64,000 nt of DNA from Chloroflexota bacterium (GCA_003451595.1 DMDA01000064.1:1-64000), one strand, 5' to 3'. Shown: positions 1-10,031, numbered from the stretch's first letter. Translations and numbers: made by a program. Notes: a model not told the origin generated them from the letters alone.

Positions 1-170
1 TTCTGCGCGCAGAAGGCGACGGGTGCTTAACTTTCTTTCCATCAAAACGGGTCAATATCGGTTCGCGTGCGCGCGTACATTTGATCCTGCTCCATGAACA
101 CAATTTCAGCTTATGAAGGGCTTTATATAACCCCAAATGTGACCAACGTTTTTCATCGTAGGGAGAGAGA

Positions 171-3100
171 ATGGCGCCCCCAACAACCACGCACATGAGC
201 CTGACTGATTGGGAAAAGACACTCAGCGCTTACTGCAAGCGCGTTTCCCATTTGAGCGAGATTCCGCTATCCGCGTTCGATATTGACGAGATCGGACGAC
301 ACCTCAAGGCGTTGGTCAGCCGCACCCAGAAGAACCAATTGAAAGACCAGATTTCGCGCTATCCCAGCATCTGGGTCGTCTACATGGCGGCAATTGCTGC
401 GCGCAACGATGATCTCGGATACTGGGAGGCTCTCATCGCCTCCCTGGGCGCAAGCCGCAAGGGCTTACCGGCTTCGCTCATCGGCAGCGCCTTCTTGAAC
501 GCGGTCAAACAGCTTGGTTTGCCTGACTATGCTGATGTCGGTGGCTACCACTACGTGACGCCGATTCGGCTTCACGGTGGCATTCCGGCTTATTCGCTGC
601 CTGACTTCTTTAAGTATATCGTGATGCCGGCTGCCAAAGACGCGAAACTTGCCGATAAAACGCCCTCAGAGCAGATCGCAGCGCTGCTTGCTCGTTCAAC
701 AGTCGAGCTTTTTGTCGATTCACCCGCTCGCAACTATCTCAAGTATGGTGGCGCAACAGCTGAGGCGTTTTTCACCGCCTGTGTCGACATGGCGCGCACG
801 TTCCTGCAGAGCCATACGTTGCCCTCCTCGCTGTCGCCTGAACTGCCAAAGCATGTCGTCGATGCGTTCCGCGCCTATGTTGAAGAGACAGAGCAGGTCA
901 CTGCAGGACAGAAACGCCTGCGTCCCCCCCGCCTCTTGCTCGATCCCTATTCACACAAGGAGTTGCACCGTCTAGAACTGCCTGCCCAGCCGATCGACGT
1001 CGATCGGGCAAGATGGCGTTATGAATGGAAGATGTGTCTGGTCGGCGCCACCACACGCAATTGTGCACAGGTCGAAAAAGTACGCGTGCGTCGCATCGGA
1101 TATGACCTGACGACGGAACCACGCACAGTTTCCCTGGAGTTTCCACCTGGCCAGGTGTGCGTTGAGTTATGGGCAACGTCTGCCGAAGAAGATAAAGCTG
1201 TGCAACCCGAATTAGTTGGGCGTTGGGTGGTCAGCCTGGCGCCGCCGTCAGGGCAGGCGCCGCTCCTGGCGTTCCAGGCGCAGTCCGGGCAGGCGATCCG
1301 CACTGATCGGACGCTACCGGCTGAGCGATTGTGGTTGCTCTATCCGCGCACGGCGCAATTGAAACCGATTGGAGAAGGACACTGCACTCAGCGAATTGCT
1401 GAGTTACTGGGTGACTGGTCGGATTGGCAGATTGAAGAGTGGGACTTGTCGCGCGCCACTGCAATAATTGTGGAAGCGCTTGGCGACACCTGGTCCTTTG
1501 TTGTTCGCAGTCAGTTACAGGAACCGCGCCTCGAAGGCGGCCGACGTCTGCTAGAGGTTGTCAATGAAGAGGACGTCCCGTTCTTTGTGGATGAGCTGCC
1601 AAGATTGTGGCTGCCGCGGCTGAACAATCAATCACGCGACGATGAACTGAAGGATTGGCGCGTCGCAGTCTGCTCACGCTGGGCAGCCGTGCCTGCGCTG
1701 CCAGAATCGAGTCCGCGCCCGCTGTCGGATTGGAGACACGCGGTCACCGTGCAGACTGAGAGCGTTGAGTTTCCTCTGTCCGCCATCCTCGGCGCTGCGC
1801 CCATCGGTCTTTATGAGATTACGGTCGAGGGACCGCACAAAGTACGCAAGAGCATGCGTTTCTCTGTGTGGCAAAGGATAACGATCAACAACTGGCAGCC
1901 CGTCTATCTGCCTGGGCCGCACGGCGCTGAAACTGTGACCTTCTCGCTCTGTACGGCGTCGGCGCATCAGGTGACTGTCCAGCCAGGCGCCGAAGGCATT
2001 ACCGTCACATACAATGCAGAGGAGGGCTGCTACGCTGTCACGGTGGCGTCAACAGCCAGCGAGGCGCCCCTGTTCCTGGAAGCGCCGCGTGCCCAGGGCG
2101 AGACAGTGCGCGTCGCATTGCATGTGCGGATTGCGCGGTTACGTTGGAAAGTGACGACGGATGAAGATGTCATAGAGTGGAGCACCACTCCGCTTCATCT
2201 GCCAGCGGACAAGTTGATACAAAGCCGGTCTCCCCATCTCTTGCTTGAGCTAGACGCCGAGGACTGGCCTGCATGTCGTTTGTTGTTGCAAGACGCCGGA
2301 GCCACGGCTGAACCGTTGCAGATGAGCGACTGGCGTAAACCACAGCGCGGACAACGACGGATGCATCTTCCCTTGGCTGAATACAGTGAAACGTTACGTC
2401 AGTTAATGGACTATCCTGTGTTCACATTCAGTTTGGAGCTACACAGCGAATCCACCAATCCCGGCTTCTTGCCGCTGCTCTATCTTAACCGCGAGCCTGA
2501 GCTGACCGTTGTCTTGCTAGACTGGGCACCCGACGGCGTCACCTACCTGCACTGGGAAGCGGAGCACCGCCTGCGCAATCGCCGCGTGCGCCTGTGGTCG
2601 GCGTGGCAACCGTGGGTGCCGCCCTACGAGTTTTGCATTCCTGACGATGTCGCCGCCACTGAACTTTCGAAGAAACCCGGCAGTGGGATGTTGCAACTGC
2701 CGATCAAGCTGCCGCGCGGATGGTATCGGGTGGCGCTGCGCACGGCGCCCGCATGGGAAGAATTATCCGCGCCGCCTGAACCGCCAGCCGGCGCGCTGCT
2801 GGCACGCGATGCAGACCCCGATTTCCGTCTGCTTGAATTGGAGGATGCAGACCCCACATCCCCCGAACAAGAGTATCTCAGCCATTTCGAGCGCGCCTGC
2901 ATTTTGGATGCCATGAACGACAATGCTGGATGCCAGGCTGAGGTGCAGTGGCTCTTCAAGCACCATGCGCAGGCTGCTCCCGACATGTTATATTCCGTGT
3001 ATCGCTGGCTGCACGCCCGCAACGACCCGACAGCTCGCGCCATTCGCCTGCACATGTTTGCTCTCGACAAAGTCGAACGCGTCTTGTTTGAAGACAAGTT

Positions 3101-3824
3101 CGCCAGCCTGCGCCGCAGTTACATGGAGGCGTTCGCTGAAATCAGATTTGTCAAGCCCGAATGCGCCCTTCTTGTGCTCCAGTCCAGTCAAATTCCTGAA
3201 CTAGACAGCCATGCCCTGCAAATCCTGTTGAAGCACCAAAGACCTGAAGCGGTGAGTCACATACTCGGCAGGGTGTCCCAAGGGGCGTTGAGTGAACAAG
3301 ACGCCGTAGCCCTGTTTAGCGTCGAAGAGTGGGCCGAATTCTCTTTGCAGACTCTGCTTAGGCAGCCAACCGCCCCAGTTCGTGACCGCATCATCCTCAG
3401 GCTGTTGTCGCTTACTCCGACGGCGTCGCTTGTCAGGCTCGGAGACTGGGTGCACTGTGAGGCAGGCTGGGGCAAAATCGAGACGATTTCACTCGGAGGG
3501 GAGTCCAGAAGTTGGTTTGATCCAGAACACGAAATGCCGAAACTAGGCATCGTGCTGCGCCCTAACCTCAATCCGCTCCGCATAGTGCTTCATGTGCACA
3601 GCAGGAAGATGGTATTTCCCGAACACTCTCGCCTGTACCGCTGTACGAAAGACAACGGCTGCGCTGGTTTCATTTCAATATGGCAAGATGACGTGACCTA
3701 TCAACACAATCGCGTCGCTCACGATGGCATGCAACCCGCCTTTGAACAGATCGGCGCACATGAATGGCGATGGCGGAAGGCGCCAACTTATCACCGCCAG
3801 CCACCCGATAACGAATTTCAGTGA
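171..3824 (+). CDS. Large protein of unknown fold, candidate Druantia type III DruH-like component
   Basis: This 1217-residue protein has no catalytic motif, signal peptide or membrane segment that I can recognise. The start follows a purine-rich GGGAGAGAG ribosome-binding site. The N-terminal ~230 residues look helical and contain a GGYHYVTPIRLHGGIP stretch (around residues 124-140). The middle is rich in beta-strand-like segments, and the residues after ~900 look helical again. Its stop is 38 bp before a giant helicase gene on the same strand, so the two are probably cotranscribed. In the published Druantia classification, type III consists only of DruH (a large protein of unknown function) and DruE (a very large DUF1998 helicase), and this pair matches in order and size. 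The assignment rests on neighbour, size and the HGGIP-type segment, not on an alignment. It could instead be a partner in another helicase-based defence system. Confidence 0.55.
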   Translation: MAPPTTTHMSLTDWEKTLSAYCKRVSHLSEIPLSAFDIDEIGRHLKALVSRTQKNQLKDQISRYPSIWVVYMAAIAARNDDLGYWEALIASLGASRKGLPASLIGSAFLNAVKQLGLPDYADVGGYHYVTPIRLHGGIPAYSLPDFFKYIVMPAAKDAKLADKTPSEQIAALLARSTVELFVDSPARNYLKYGGATAEAFFTACVDMARTFLQSHTLPSSLSPELPKHVVDAFRAYVEETEQVTAGQKRLRPPRLLLDPYSHKELHRLELPAQPIDVDRARWRYEWKMCLVGATTRNCAQVEKVRVRRIGYDLTTEPRTVSLEFPPGQVCVELWATSAEEDKAVQPELVGRWVVSLAPPSGQAPLLAFQAQSGQAIRTDRTLPAERLWLLYPRTAQLKPIGEGHCTQRIAELLGDWSDWQIEEWDLSRATAIIVEALGDTWSFVVRSQLQEPRLEGGRRLLEVVNEEDVPFFVDELPRLWLPRLNNQSRDDELKDWRVAVCSRWAAVPALPESSPRPLSDWRHAVTVQTESVEFPLSAILGAAPIGLYEITVEGPHKVRKSMRFSVWQRITINNWQPVYLPGPHGAETVTFSLCTASAHQVTVQPGAEGITVTYNAEEGCYAVTVASTASEAPLFLEAPRAQGETVRVALHVRIARLRWKVTTDEDVIEWSTTPLHLPADKLIQSRSPHLLLELDAEDWPACRLLLQDAGATAEPLQMSDWRKPQRGQRRMHLPLAEYSETLRQLMDYPVFTFSLELHSESTNPGFLPLLYLNREPELTVVLLDWAPDGVTYLHWEAEHRLRNRRVRLWSAWQPWVPPYEFCIPDDVAATELSKKPGSGMLQLPIKLPRGWYRVALRTAPAWEELSAPPEPPAGALLARDADPDFRLLELEDADPTSPEQEYLSHFERACILDAMNDNAGCQAEVQWLFKHHAQAAPDMLYSVYRWLHARNDPTARAIRLHMFALDKVERVLFEDKFASLRRSYMEAFAEIRFVKPECALLVLQSSQIPELDSHALQILLKHQRPEAVSHILGRVSQGALSEQDAVALFSVEEWAEFSLQTLLRQPTAPVRDRIILRLLSLTPTASLVRLGDWVHCEAGWGKIETISLGGESRSWFDPEHEMPKLGIVLRPNLNPLRIVLHVHSRKMVFPEHSRLYRCTKDNGCAGFISIWQDDVTYQHNRVAHDGMQPAFEQIGAHEWRWRKAPTYHRQPPDNEFQ

Positions 3825-3862
3825 TCGGTTGATTTCCAGTCTGGTTTGAAGGGAACATACTC

Positions 3863-6800
3863 ATGGCTCTCCATCCACTGACAACGACGCGTGCATTGCA
3901 CGATTCCTATATTCGGTATCTTAAGACCATCAAGCCCTTTCAGGATGACGAGCTGCGCCGTGAATTTGCAGAGTCGCTTGACAAACCTGGCGTACTCATG
4001 AAAGGGCCGATCGTCGAGGCGTCGCCGCCATTCCTACCTGGAGCCAGCCTGGCGCAACTTGTGGCAGAGGGAGTGCTGACGCGCGGCTTCTCGCGCTTGT
4101 GCAACCCGGAACTGCCCTACGAGCGCCCACTGCACCGTCATCAAGAGATTGCCATTCGCAAAGCGGTTGGCGGGCGCAACATTGTGGTGGCAACTGGCAC
4201 CGGCAGCGGCAAGACAGAGACCTTTTTGATCCCGATCTTCGATCATTTGCTGCGTGAAGAGGCGCAAGGGACACTGAGTCGCCCTGGCGTGCGAGCGCTG
4301 TTGCTGTACCCGATGAACGCGCTGGCGAACGATCAGGTGAAACGTCTGCGCCGCATCTTGGCGCACTACCCTTCCATCACCTTTGGCCGCTACGTAGGCG
4401 AAACCGAAGAAACTGAACAGGCAGCACACAAGGCATTCGAGCAAAACTACCCGGAAGAGCAGGACATTCCAAACGAGCTAAAAAGCCGGCAGAAGATTCA
4501 GGCAGAGCCACCGCACATCCTGTTGACCAACTATGCCATGCTAGAGTATCTGCTGCTGCGCCCCAAGGATTCAACGCTGTTCGACGGCGATACAGGTCGG
4601 TGCTGGCGCTTTATTGTGTTGGATGAGACACATGTCTACAGCGGGGCTAACGCCACTGAGATCGCCATGCTCCTGCGACGACTGCAAGACCGCGTGATGC
4701 AAGGACAGCCACGCAAGCTCCAGGCAATTGCAACCAGCGCAACGTTGGGCGCAGGCAGGAAGGATTTTCCTGATGTAGTGCGTTTTGTCAGCAATTTGTT
4801 CAGCGTGCCGTTTGAATGGAATGACAACGACGAGTCACGGCAGGATGTCATCGAAGCAGTGCGCGTCCCTGTCGCTAACCTGGGCGAGACGTGGGGCACA
4901 GGCACATTGTCCTTCTATCGGCAACTTGGCGAATGGGCCAACACCTGGCGCGAAATGCCAGCGGAACAGTCATCAATCCGGCAGTCCATTGCGGCGTTGG
5001 CAGAATTGCCTCCTGTCCCACCAGCTATCCTGGACAAAGCAAAACAAGCTGCGCTTCGTCATCCAACAGATTCCCTTCCTGTCTTTCTCTATCATCTGCT
5101 GCGTGGCGACCGCCAGTTGCAGCGACTACGTTCACAGCTAGAAACGGGACCAGCCGATTTGACTCGGCTGGCAGACGAGCTGTTTGACGGCGACGAGGAA
5201 TCCATCGTCAATCTTGTCTCGGTGTCGATTCTGGCGCGGGAGCGGGCGGGCGATGCTCCGCTGTTGCCGGCGCGCTATCATGTTTTTGCGCGTGCGCTGG
5301 AGGGTGCGTTCGTTTGTCTCAATACGGAAGCGCACAACTCCCCAGGTAAGCCGCCATCGCCGCGCCTCTTTCTGCGTCGACACAAATTCTGTCCACACTG
5401 CAAAAGCCGTGTGTTTGAGCTTGCCAACTGCACGCGCTGTGGCGCCTCCTATCTGATCGGAGACATCACTTCAGGCGAAAAACTTGAGGAAAGCGGTGGC
5501 CCGCCGCCTGTGAAGGAACAATACTACCTGCTCCAAAACAGCGCGCTCTATGATGAGGTTGCCAGAAATCTTGCCTATTTTGTATTGAATCCACAGGCGT
5601 CGGAATGGGATGAAGACGAAGCGCTGGTGTCAGAAGCGGAGATGGAAGACCTTCAGTCGGAACCTGATCTGGAGAAGATGCGTCTGTGCGTGGAATGTGG
5701 CGCCATCTATGGTGAGCATGATGCTCGACGCTGCAAATGCAAATCACAACTCAGCCAGGTCTTCCGGGTTGAAACGAATCGCGCCAAGACGCTGCGGCGC
5801 TGCGTGCGCTGCTCGACCCATGCCAGCGGCGGTGTGATCTACCGTTTCCTCACCGGCCAGGACGCGCCGGTCAGCATTCTGGCAGACTCGCTCTATCAAT
5901 ATGTGCCGCCCGCGCGCAAGGAATCGGAGCAGGATAAGCCGGGCGCGGGGCGTAAGCTACTCAACTTCACCGACAGTCGTCAAAATGCAGCATTCTTTGC
6001 CGCCTATCTGGATCGTGTGCATCAGCGTAACCTGCGGCGTCAGTTGATCATGCGTACAGTCAAGAATGCTGTGCAAACGAGCAGCGCGAACCTGCGGCTC
6101 GAAGACCTGCTCCCACGGCTGGTCAGGAGCGCAGAGATGGCGGGTCTTTTTTCAGAAACAGACGGTGTTGACAAGCGTGAGCGAACGGCGGCAATCTGGC
6201 TGATGCAAGAGTTCTCGCCTCTTGATCGCCGGATTAGTCTTGAGGGTGTTGGACTGCTGCGTTTTCAGCCAGTTGCGCCCGCCAAATGGGAAGCGCCCAG
6301 GTTTCTGACGCAGGCGCCGTGGAACATGAGCAACGAGGAGGCGTTCAATCTGATCCAGCTTCTGTTCAACACACTTCGCTGGCAAGGCGTGCATACCTTT
6401 CTGTTGTCAGACCGCGTTGACCTGCGCAAAGACGAAGCGTTTGCACCCCGACAAAAGGCGATCTATGTCCGCAAAGACCGGGGTGGCCCCAATAAGGAGC
6501 GAGGGATTTTGGGATGGTTGCCCGCCAGCCACAGCAATGCGCGTGTTGAGATCGTGAAGAAGTGGCTTGTTGCCGCACGTGGGTTGGATGAGAAATACGC
6601 CGCAGGGCGTGCCGTTGAAATCCTTCGTGAGCTTTGGGATTATCTCACGGGAGTAGCCAGTCCGTGGCAGCGATACTTTTGCACTGAAACTGTTCCCAAA
6701 GAAGGCGTACTGTATCAACTCGATTATCGTATGTGGGAGCTGGCGCCAGTCCTGGATGCTGCTTCTGGCGGCTGGCACATCTGTGACCGCTGTCAGAACA

Positions 6801-8839
6801 TCTCAGCGATCAGCCTGGGTGGGATTTGCCCGATTTACGGTTGCACAGGTCAGTTGCGTCCGTTGAGCGCAGATCACAGCGCGCTAAAAGACAACCTCTA
6901 TCGTGACATCTATCTGAACGGCGACGCCATCCCCATGCGCGCTGAGGAACATACTGCACAATGGGTCACGAAAAAAGCAGCGGAGATACAAAACCAGTTC
7001 ATCAATGGTGATGTCAACGTGCTCAGTTGCTCCACCACCTTTGAGTTGGGCGTCGATGTTGGAGACCTGCAGGCAGTCATGCTGCGCAATGTACCACCCA
7101 CAACCGCCAATTATGTGCAGCGCGCCGGGCGCGCCGGACGCCGCACGGACTCAGTAGCATACGTCCTGACCTTTGCCCAGCGCCGTTCACATGATCTGAC
7201 CTATTACGAGCAACCGGAGAAAATGGTCGCTGGACGGGTCACGCCGCCGACCGTTGTCCTCTTGAACGAGCGGATCATCCGGCGCCACTTGCATTCGGTC
7301 GTGATGGCAGCGTTCTTCCGTTGGGCGAAAGAACAACACAATACCGAGTATCACACGGTCGGTGAGTTTTTTGTTCCCAATGACCGGGAGTCGGGCGTCG
7401 ACCTTTTGGTAAAGTTTTTGAGTTTGCAGCCTGGCTATCTGGCAAGTGCGCTGGATCGTGTGTTGCCGTCCGATGCCGACCTTCGCCGTGAACTGATGCT
7501 GGCGGACTGGGAATGGGTTTCAGCGTTGATGAATGAAACGCAAGAGGGTATTCTTGACCGCGCAATTGCGGAAGTCAAAAGTGAGATAAACACATTTTCT
7601 GAACTTGAGCAGCAAGCCGCAAGTGAAAAGAAATACAAACAGGCCGAGCTGTTCCAGCAAGTTCAGAACCAGATCCGCAGACGCGATCTGCTAGGCTTTC
7701 TGGGGAGCAGAAACGTGCTTCCCAAGTACGGATTCCCGACCGATGTGGTTGAATTGAAGACCGATCATCTGACTATCGACGGTGCAAAAGACATCGCGCT
7801 GGATCGAGACCTGCGCATCGCCATCTCCGAGTTTGCGCCAGGAAGCGAAGTCATTGCCGCAAAGAAACTGTGGGTGAGCACAGGCATCCGACGCCTGCCG
7901 GATCGGAGATGGCCGCCATACGAATACGCTATCTGTCGCAATTGCAAGCGTCTGAACTTCGAGGCAGAGTCGCTCCACGCTTTTTGTGAATGTGGCGAGC
8001 CGCTGAACGAGGGAAGACAGGGCAAACGAACCACCTTCATCGTCCCCGAACAGGGCTTTGTCGCCGCCAAAGAAACCAGATCGCCCGGTGAAGCTGCGCC
8101 ACAGCGCATCTATGCAAGCCGAACGTATTTCGCCCGTTACAAGCTGCCTGACAGGCGAGGACATGATAGCGCCGCCGCTGAAATCGCGCCAGAGGAACTC
8201 GATGAGTCATTTGCTGACAGCCCTGTGCAGGTCTGGAAACGATATTCTCGATATGGTTGGCTTGCGGTTGTCAACGATGGCATGGGATCGGGATTCATGG
8301 TTTGCCCGTACTGCGGCTATACGGAGCTTGCCAATCGTTCCACTACTTCCACTACCAGGAAAGGTAAGAAAGACAGGGCTGCCCATCGGAATCCGTTGAC
8401 GGATCGAGAGTGTAACGGTGGGTTGAGTCACTATCACCTGGGGCATTTCTTCATGACCGACGTGTTGGAGACGACGTTCCAACTTCCCATTCCCACCGAG
8501 GGCGCGATCTACTCGTTGCTTTACGCAATACTCGATGGCGCAAGTGAGGCGCTTGGCATGCAACGCAGTGATATCCATGGCGCGTACTACTACCAGTCTT
8601 CGGGTAGTTCACCCTCGCTGATTTTCTACGACGACGTGCCCGGAGGCGCCGGTCATGTCAAGCGCATCTACAACAACCTACGACCCACCCTGGAAGCCGC
8701 ACTCGCCCGACTTGAACGCTGCGAGTGTGGAATCGAGACAAGCTGCTACAGCTGTCTGCGCAACTATCAGAATCAGTTTATCCATGATAAGCTACAGCGC
8801 GGGCTTGCCATTGAGTTACTGAGACAGATTCTCGGCTGA
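3863..8839 (+). CDS. Giant DEAD/DEAH-box helicase with DUF1998-like C-terminus, Druantia DruE-like
   Basis: This 1658-residue superfamily 2 helicase is probably the ATP-driven motor of a defence system. Visible motifs in order: Walker A ATGTGSGKTE (~residues 109-118), a DETH box (~253-256), SAT (~291), FTDSRQNAAFF (~705) and motif VI YVQRAGRAGRR (~1083-1093). The two RecA lobes are separated by nearly 800 residues holding several CxxC clusters (near 510, 522, 610, 650 and 974). More zinc clusters follow near 1360 and 1481. The C-terminus carries DDVPGGAGH (~1590) and a CECG...CYSC cysteine quartet (~1620-1635), typical of the DUF1998/MZB region. Such proteins include DruE, DISARM DrmA/DrmB-type proteins and MrfA-like repair helicases. 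The very large size and the unknown 1217-aa partner upstream favour DruE. No nuclease or methyltransferase gene is adjacent. Confidence 0.8.
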   Translation: MALHPLTTTRALHDSYIRYLKTIKPFQDDELRREFAESLDKPGVLMKGPIVEASPPFLPGASLAQLVAEGVLTRGFSRLCNPELPYERPLHRHQEIAIRKAVGGRNIVVATGTGSGKTETFLIPIFDHLLREEAQGTLSRPGVRALLLYPMNALANDQVKRLRRILAHYPSITFGRYVGETEETEQAAHKAFEQNYPEEQDIPNELKSRQKIQAEPPHILLTNYAMLEYLLLRPKDSTLFDGDTGRCWRFIVLDETHVYSGANATEIAMLLRRLQDRVMQGQPRKLQAIATSATLGAGRKDFPDVVRFVSNLFSVPFEWNDNDESRQDVIEAVRVPVANLGETWGTGTLSFYRQLGEWANTWREMPAEQSSIRQSIAALAELPPVPPAILDKAKQAALRHPTDSLPVFLYHLLRGDRQLQRLRSQLETGPADLTRLADELFDGDEESIVNLVSVSILARERAGDAPLLPARYHVFARALEGAFVCLNTEAHNSPGKPPSPRLFLRRHKFCPHCKSRVFELANCTRCGASYLIGDITSGEKLEESGGPPPVKEQYYLLQNSALYDEVARNLAYFVLNPQASEWDEDEALVSEAEMEDLQSEPDLEKMRLCVECGAIYGEHDARRCKCKSQLSQVFRVETNRAKTLRRCVRCSTHASGGVIYRFLTGQDAPVSILADSLYQYVPPARKESEQDKPGAGRKLLNFTDSRQNAAFFAAYLDRVHQRNLRRQLIMRTVKNAVQTSSANLRLEDLLPRLVRSAEMAGLFSETDGVDKRERTAAIWLMQEFSPLDRRISLEGVGLLRFQPVAPAKWEAPRFLTQAPWNMSNEEAFNLIQLLFNTLRWQGVHTFLLSDRVDLRKDEAFAPRQKAIYVRKDRGGPNKERGILGWLPASHSNARVEIVKKWLVAARGLDEKYAAGRAVEILRELWDYLTGVASPWQRYFCTETVPKEGVLYQLDYRMWELAPVLDAASGGWHICDRCQNISAISLGGICPIYGCTGQLRPLSADHSALKDNLYRDIYLNGDAIPMRAEEHTAQWVTKKAAEIQNQFINGDVNVLSCSTTFELGVDVGDLQAVMLRNVPPTTANYVQRAGRAGRRTDSVAYVLTFAQRRSHDLTYYEQPEKMVAGRVTPPTVVLLNERIIRRHLHSVVMAAFFRWAKEQHNTEYHTVGEFFVPNDRESGVDLLVKFLSLQPGYLASALDRVLPSDADLRRELMLADWEWVSALMNETQEGILDRAIAEVKSEINTFSELEQQAASEKKYKQAELFQQVQNQIRRRDLLGFLGSRNVLPKYGFPTDVVELKTDHLTIDGAKDIALDRDLRIAISEFAPGSEVIAAKKLWVSTGIRRLPDRRWPPYEYAICRNCKRLNFEAESLHAFCECGEPLNEGRQGKRTTFIVPEQGFVAAKETRSPGEAAPQRIYASRTYFARYKLPDRRGHDSAAAEIAPEELDESFADSPVQVWKRYSRYGWLAVVNDGMGSGFMVCPYCGYTELANRSTTSTTRKGKKDRAAHRNPLTDRECNGGLSHYHLGHFFMTDVLETTFQLPIPTEGAIYSLLYAILDGASEALGMQRSDIHGAYYYQSSGSSPSLIFYDDVPGGAGHVKRIYNNLRPTLEAALARLERCECGIETSCYSCLRNYQNQFIHDKLQRGLAIELLRQILG

Positions 8840-9003
8840 TAAAGTACAAGCATTGATCCAAACCCTGCACAACATCATGTGCAGCTTGGGAGATGAAGGC
8901 GCGCGGATCGTGTGCAGTTTGGGTATGGTCTAGGATTTGACTATTTTCCAAACGACGATTCAATACACATAGACTGTGAGAATTATACGCATTGTAGAAA
9001 CCG

Positions 9004-9218
9004 ATGCGAACCAACATTGTTCTCGATGAAGCACTCATTGAAAAAGCACAGAAACTGACCGGCATCAAAACCAAACGCGCTGTTGTCGATGAGGCGCTCC
9101 GCATGCTCATTCAGTTGTACGAACAGGCGGAGGTGCGTGCGTTGCGCGGCAGTTGCGTTGGGAAGGCGACATCGACGAGGCGCGCCTTGCACGCATATCA
9201 GAGCAGCCGTCATGCTGA
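9004..9218 (+). pseudogene. VapB-type antitoxin, frameshifted near its C-terminus
   Basis: The N-terminus MRTNIVLDEALIEKAQKLTG, followed by KTKRAVVDEALRMLI, is a typical ribbon-helix-helix VapB antitoxin. After LRG (around base 9150) the frame is wrong. Reading one base out of register from 9152 gives LRWEGDIDEARLARISEQ, the expected toxin-binding tail, ending in TGA at 9216-9218. A single deleted A, which would restore a Lys codon, explains this. The uninterrupted frame instead runs to 9264 with an unrelated tail. The restored stop would overlap the start of the toxin remnant (9212), the usual vapBC arrangement. The DNA-binding part may still be made, but toxin neutralisation is probably lost. 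Confidence 0.75.
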
Positions 9219-9418
9219 TGGTCGATTCGACTGTATGGATCGACTACTTCAACGGTGTAGTTGACTGGCGCACCGACTATCTCGACGCGCACGTCACCCT
9301 CACCCCTATCCTGATCAGCGACCTGATCCTGGCGAAAGTCTTGCAAGGCTTTCGGCGCAACGATGGAGACTTCGACGGGTATGAGCGCCATCTTGGACTC
9401 AAGGTCGTGCGTGCGTGA
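9212..9418 (+). pseudogene. VapC PIN-domain toxin remnant with internal deletion
   Basis: Reading from the ATG at 9212 gives a VapC-like N-terminus, MLMVDSTVWIDYFNG, containing the first PIN-domain acidic residue. LILAKVLQGFR follows, and then directly the extreme C-terminus NDGDFDGYERHLGLKVV. A normal VapC of this type is about 130 residues; here only 68 remain. The central part that carries most of the catalytic acidic residues is missing, and the junction lies near base 9355. The deletion keeps the reading frame, but the product cannot form a complete PIN nuclease. Together with the frameshifted antitoxin this marks a decayed module. Confidence 0.75.
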
Positions 9419-9560
9419 TGTGCTCTTGCACGCTGCGCATGGTTTGCCGCTGCCCGTCGAGGCGCAACAATATGGGGACTGGTTTATCCGTTGCCGTCTC
9501 AATCCGTTGTAGTCTTTTCCGTGAAGCACAGTCGAACACCTCCTGCAAGCCGTGCGAGCG

Positions 9561-9589
9561 TTGGCGTTCATGAGGAACCATGCTATCAT
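9561..9589 (+). promoter_or_regulatory. Sigma-70 promoter, apparently giving a leaderless fur-family mRNA
   Basis: TTGGCG (9561-9566), a 17-bp spacer and TATCAT (9584-9589), preceded by an extended -10 TG at 9581. The expected start of transcription falls at about 9596-9597, which is the ATG of the regulator. No Shine-Dalgarno sequence is present, so the mRNA is probably leaderless. Confidence 0.5.
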
Positions 9590-9596
9590 TCTTCCT

Positions 9597-10031
9597 ATGT
9601 CCACAGATTTGATCCAACGTCTGCGCGCCGCCGGGTACAAGATTACGCCGCCGCGCCTGGCTGTCATCGAAGTCATTCAGCGCGAGGGGGAACACCTCAA
9701 CCCACAGGAAATCTTGGAGCAGGCGCAGGCGCTCCATGCCCAGACCGGGCGGGCGACAGTCTACCGCACCCTGGAGTTGCTTACCCAACTCGGCATTGTT
9801 CGCCCCATTTATGTCGGCGACAACGGACCTACCTACATCCGCGCCGATGGGGCGCACCACCACCTGGTCTGTTCGCGCTGTGGTCGCATCGTCGAGTTTG
9901 ATGCCTGCGCCGCCGATTCGATGGGCTGCGAGCTGGAGTCTCGCTTCGGCTTCCACATCACCAGCCACTTATTGGAATTCTATGGCATCTGCCCACAGTG
10001 CCAGACGTCCGACGCCTCCCAGTCTCAGTAG
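9597..10031 (+). CDS. Fur-family metalloregulator, probably Zur-like
   Basis: The 144-residue protein has a winged-helix N-terminal half (ITPPRLAVIEVIQ, GRATVYRTLELLTQLGIV) and a Fur-type dimerisation and metal half with HHHLVCSRCGRIVEF (~residues 85-99) and a C-terminal CPQC (~132), the structural zinc site. The ATG at 9597 is preferred because the promoter predicts transcription starting there; an in-frame ATG exists at 9552. It most likely represses metal-uptake genes when the metal is replete. The next gene is a ZnuA-like zinc-binding protein with a perfect Fur-type palindrome at its promoter, so a zinc-responsive (Zur) role is the best guess. Fur or PerR specificity cannot be excluded from sequence alone. 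Confidence 0.88.
   Translation: MSTDLIQRLRAAGYKITPPRLAVIEVIQREGEHLNPQEILEQAQALHAQTGRATVYRTLELLTQLGIVRPIYVGDNGPTYIRADGAHHHLVCSRCGRIVEFDACAADSMGCELESRFGFHITSHLLEFYGICPQCQTSDASQSQ

Noticed and set aside
1..170. Promoter in front of the Druantia-like locus
   Set aside because: TTGATC and TATATA-like strings are present, but no pair has acceptable spacing, so no promoter is called.
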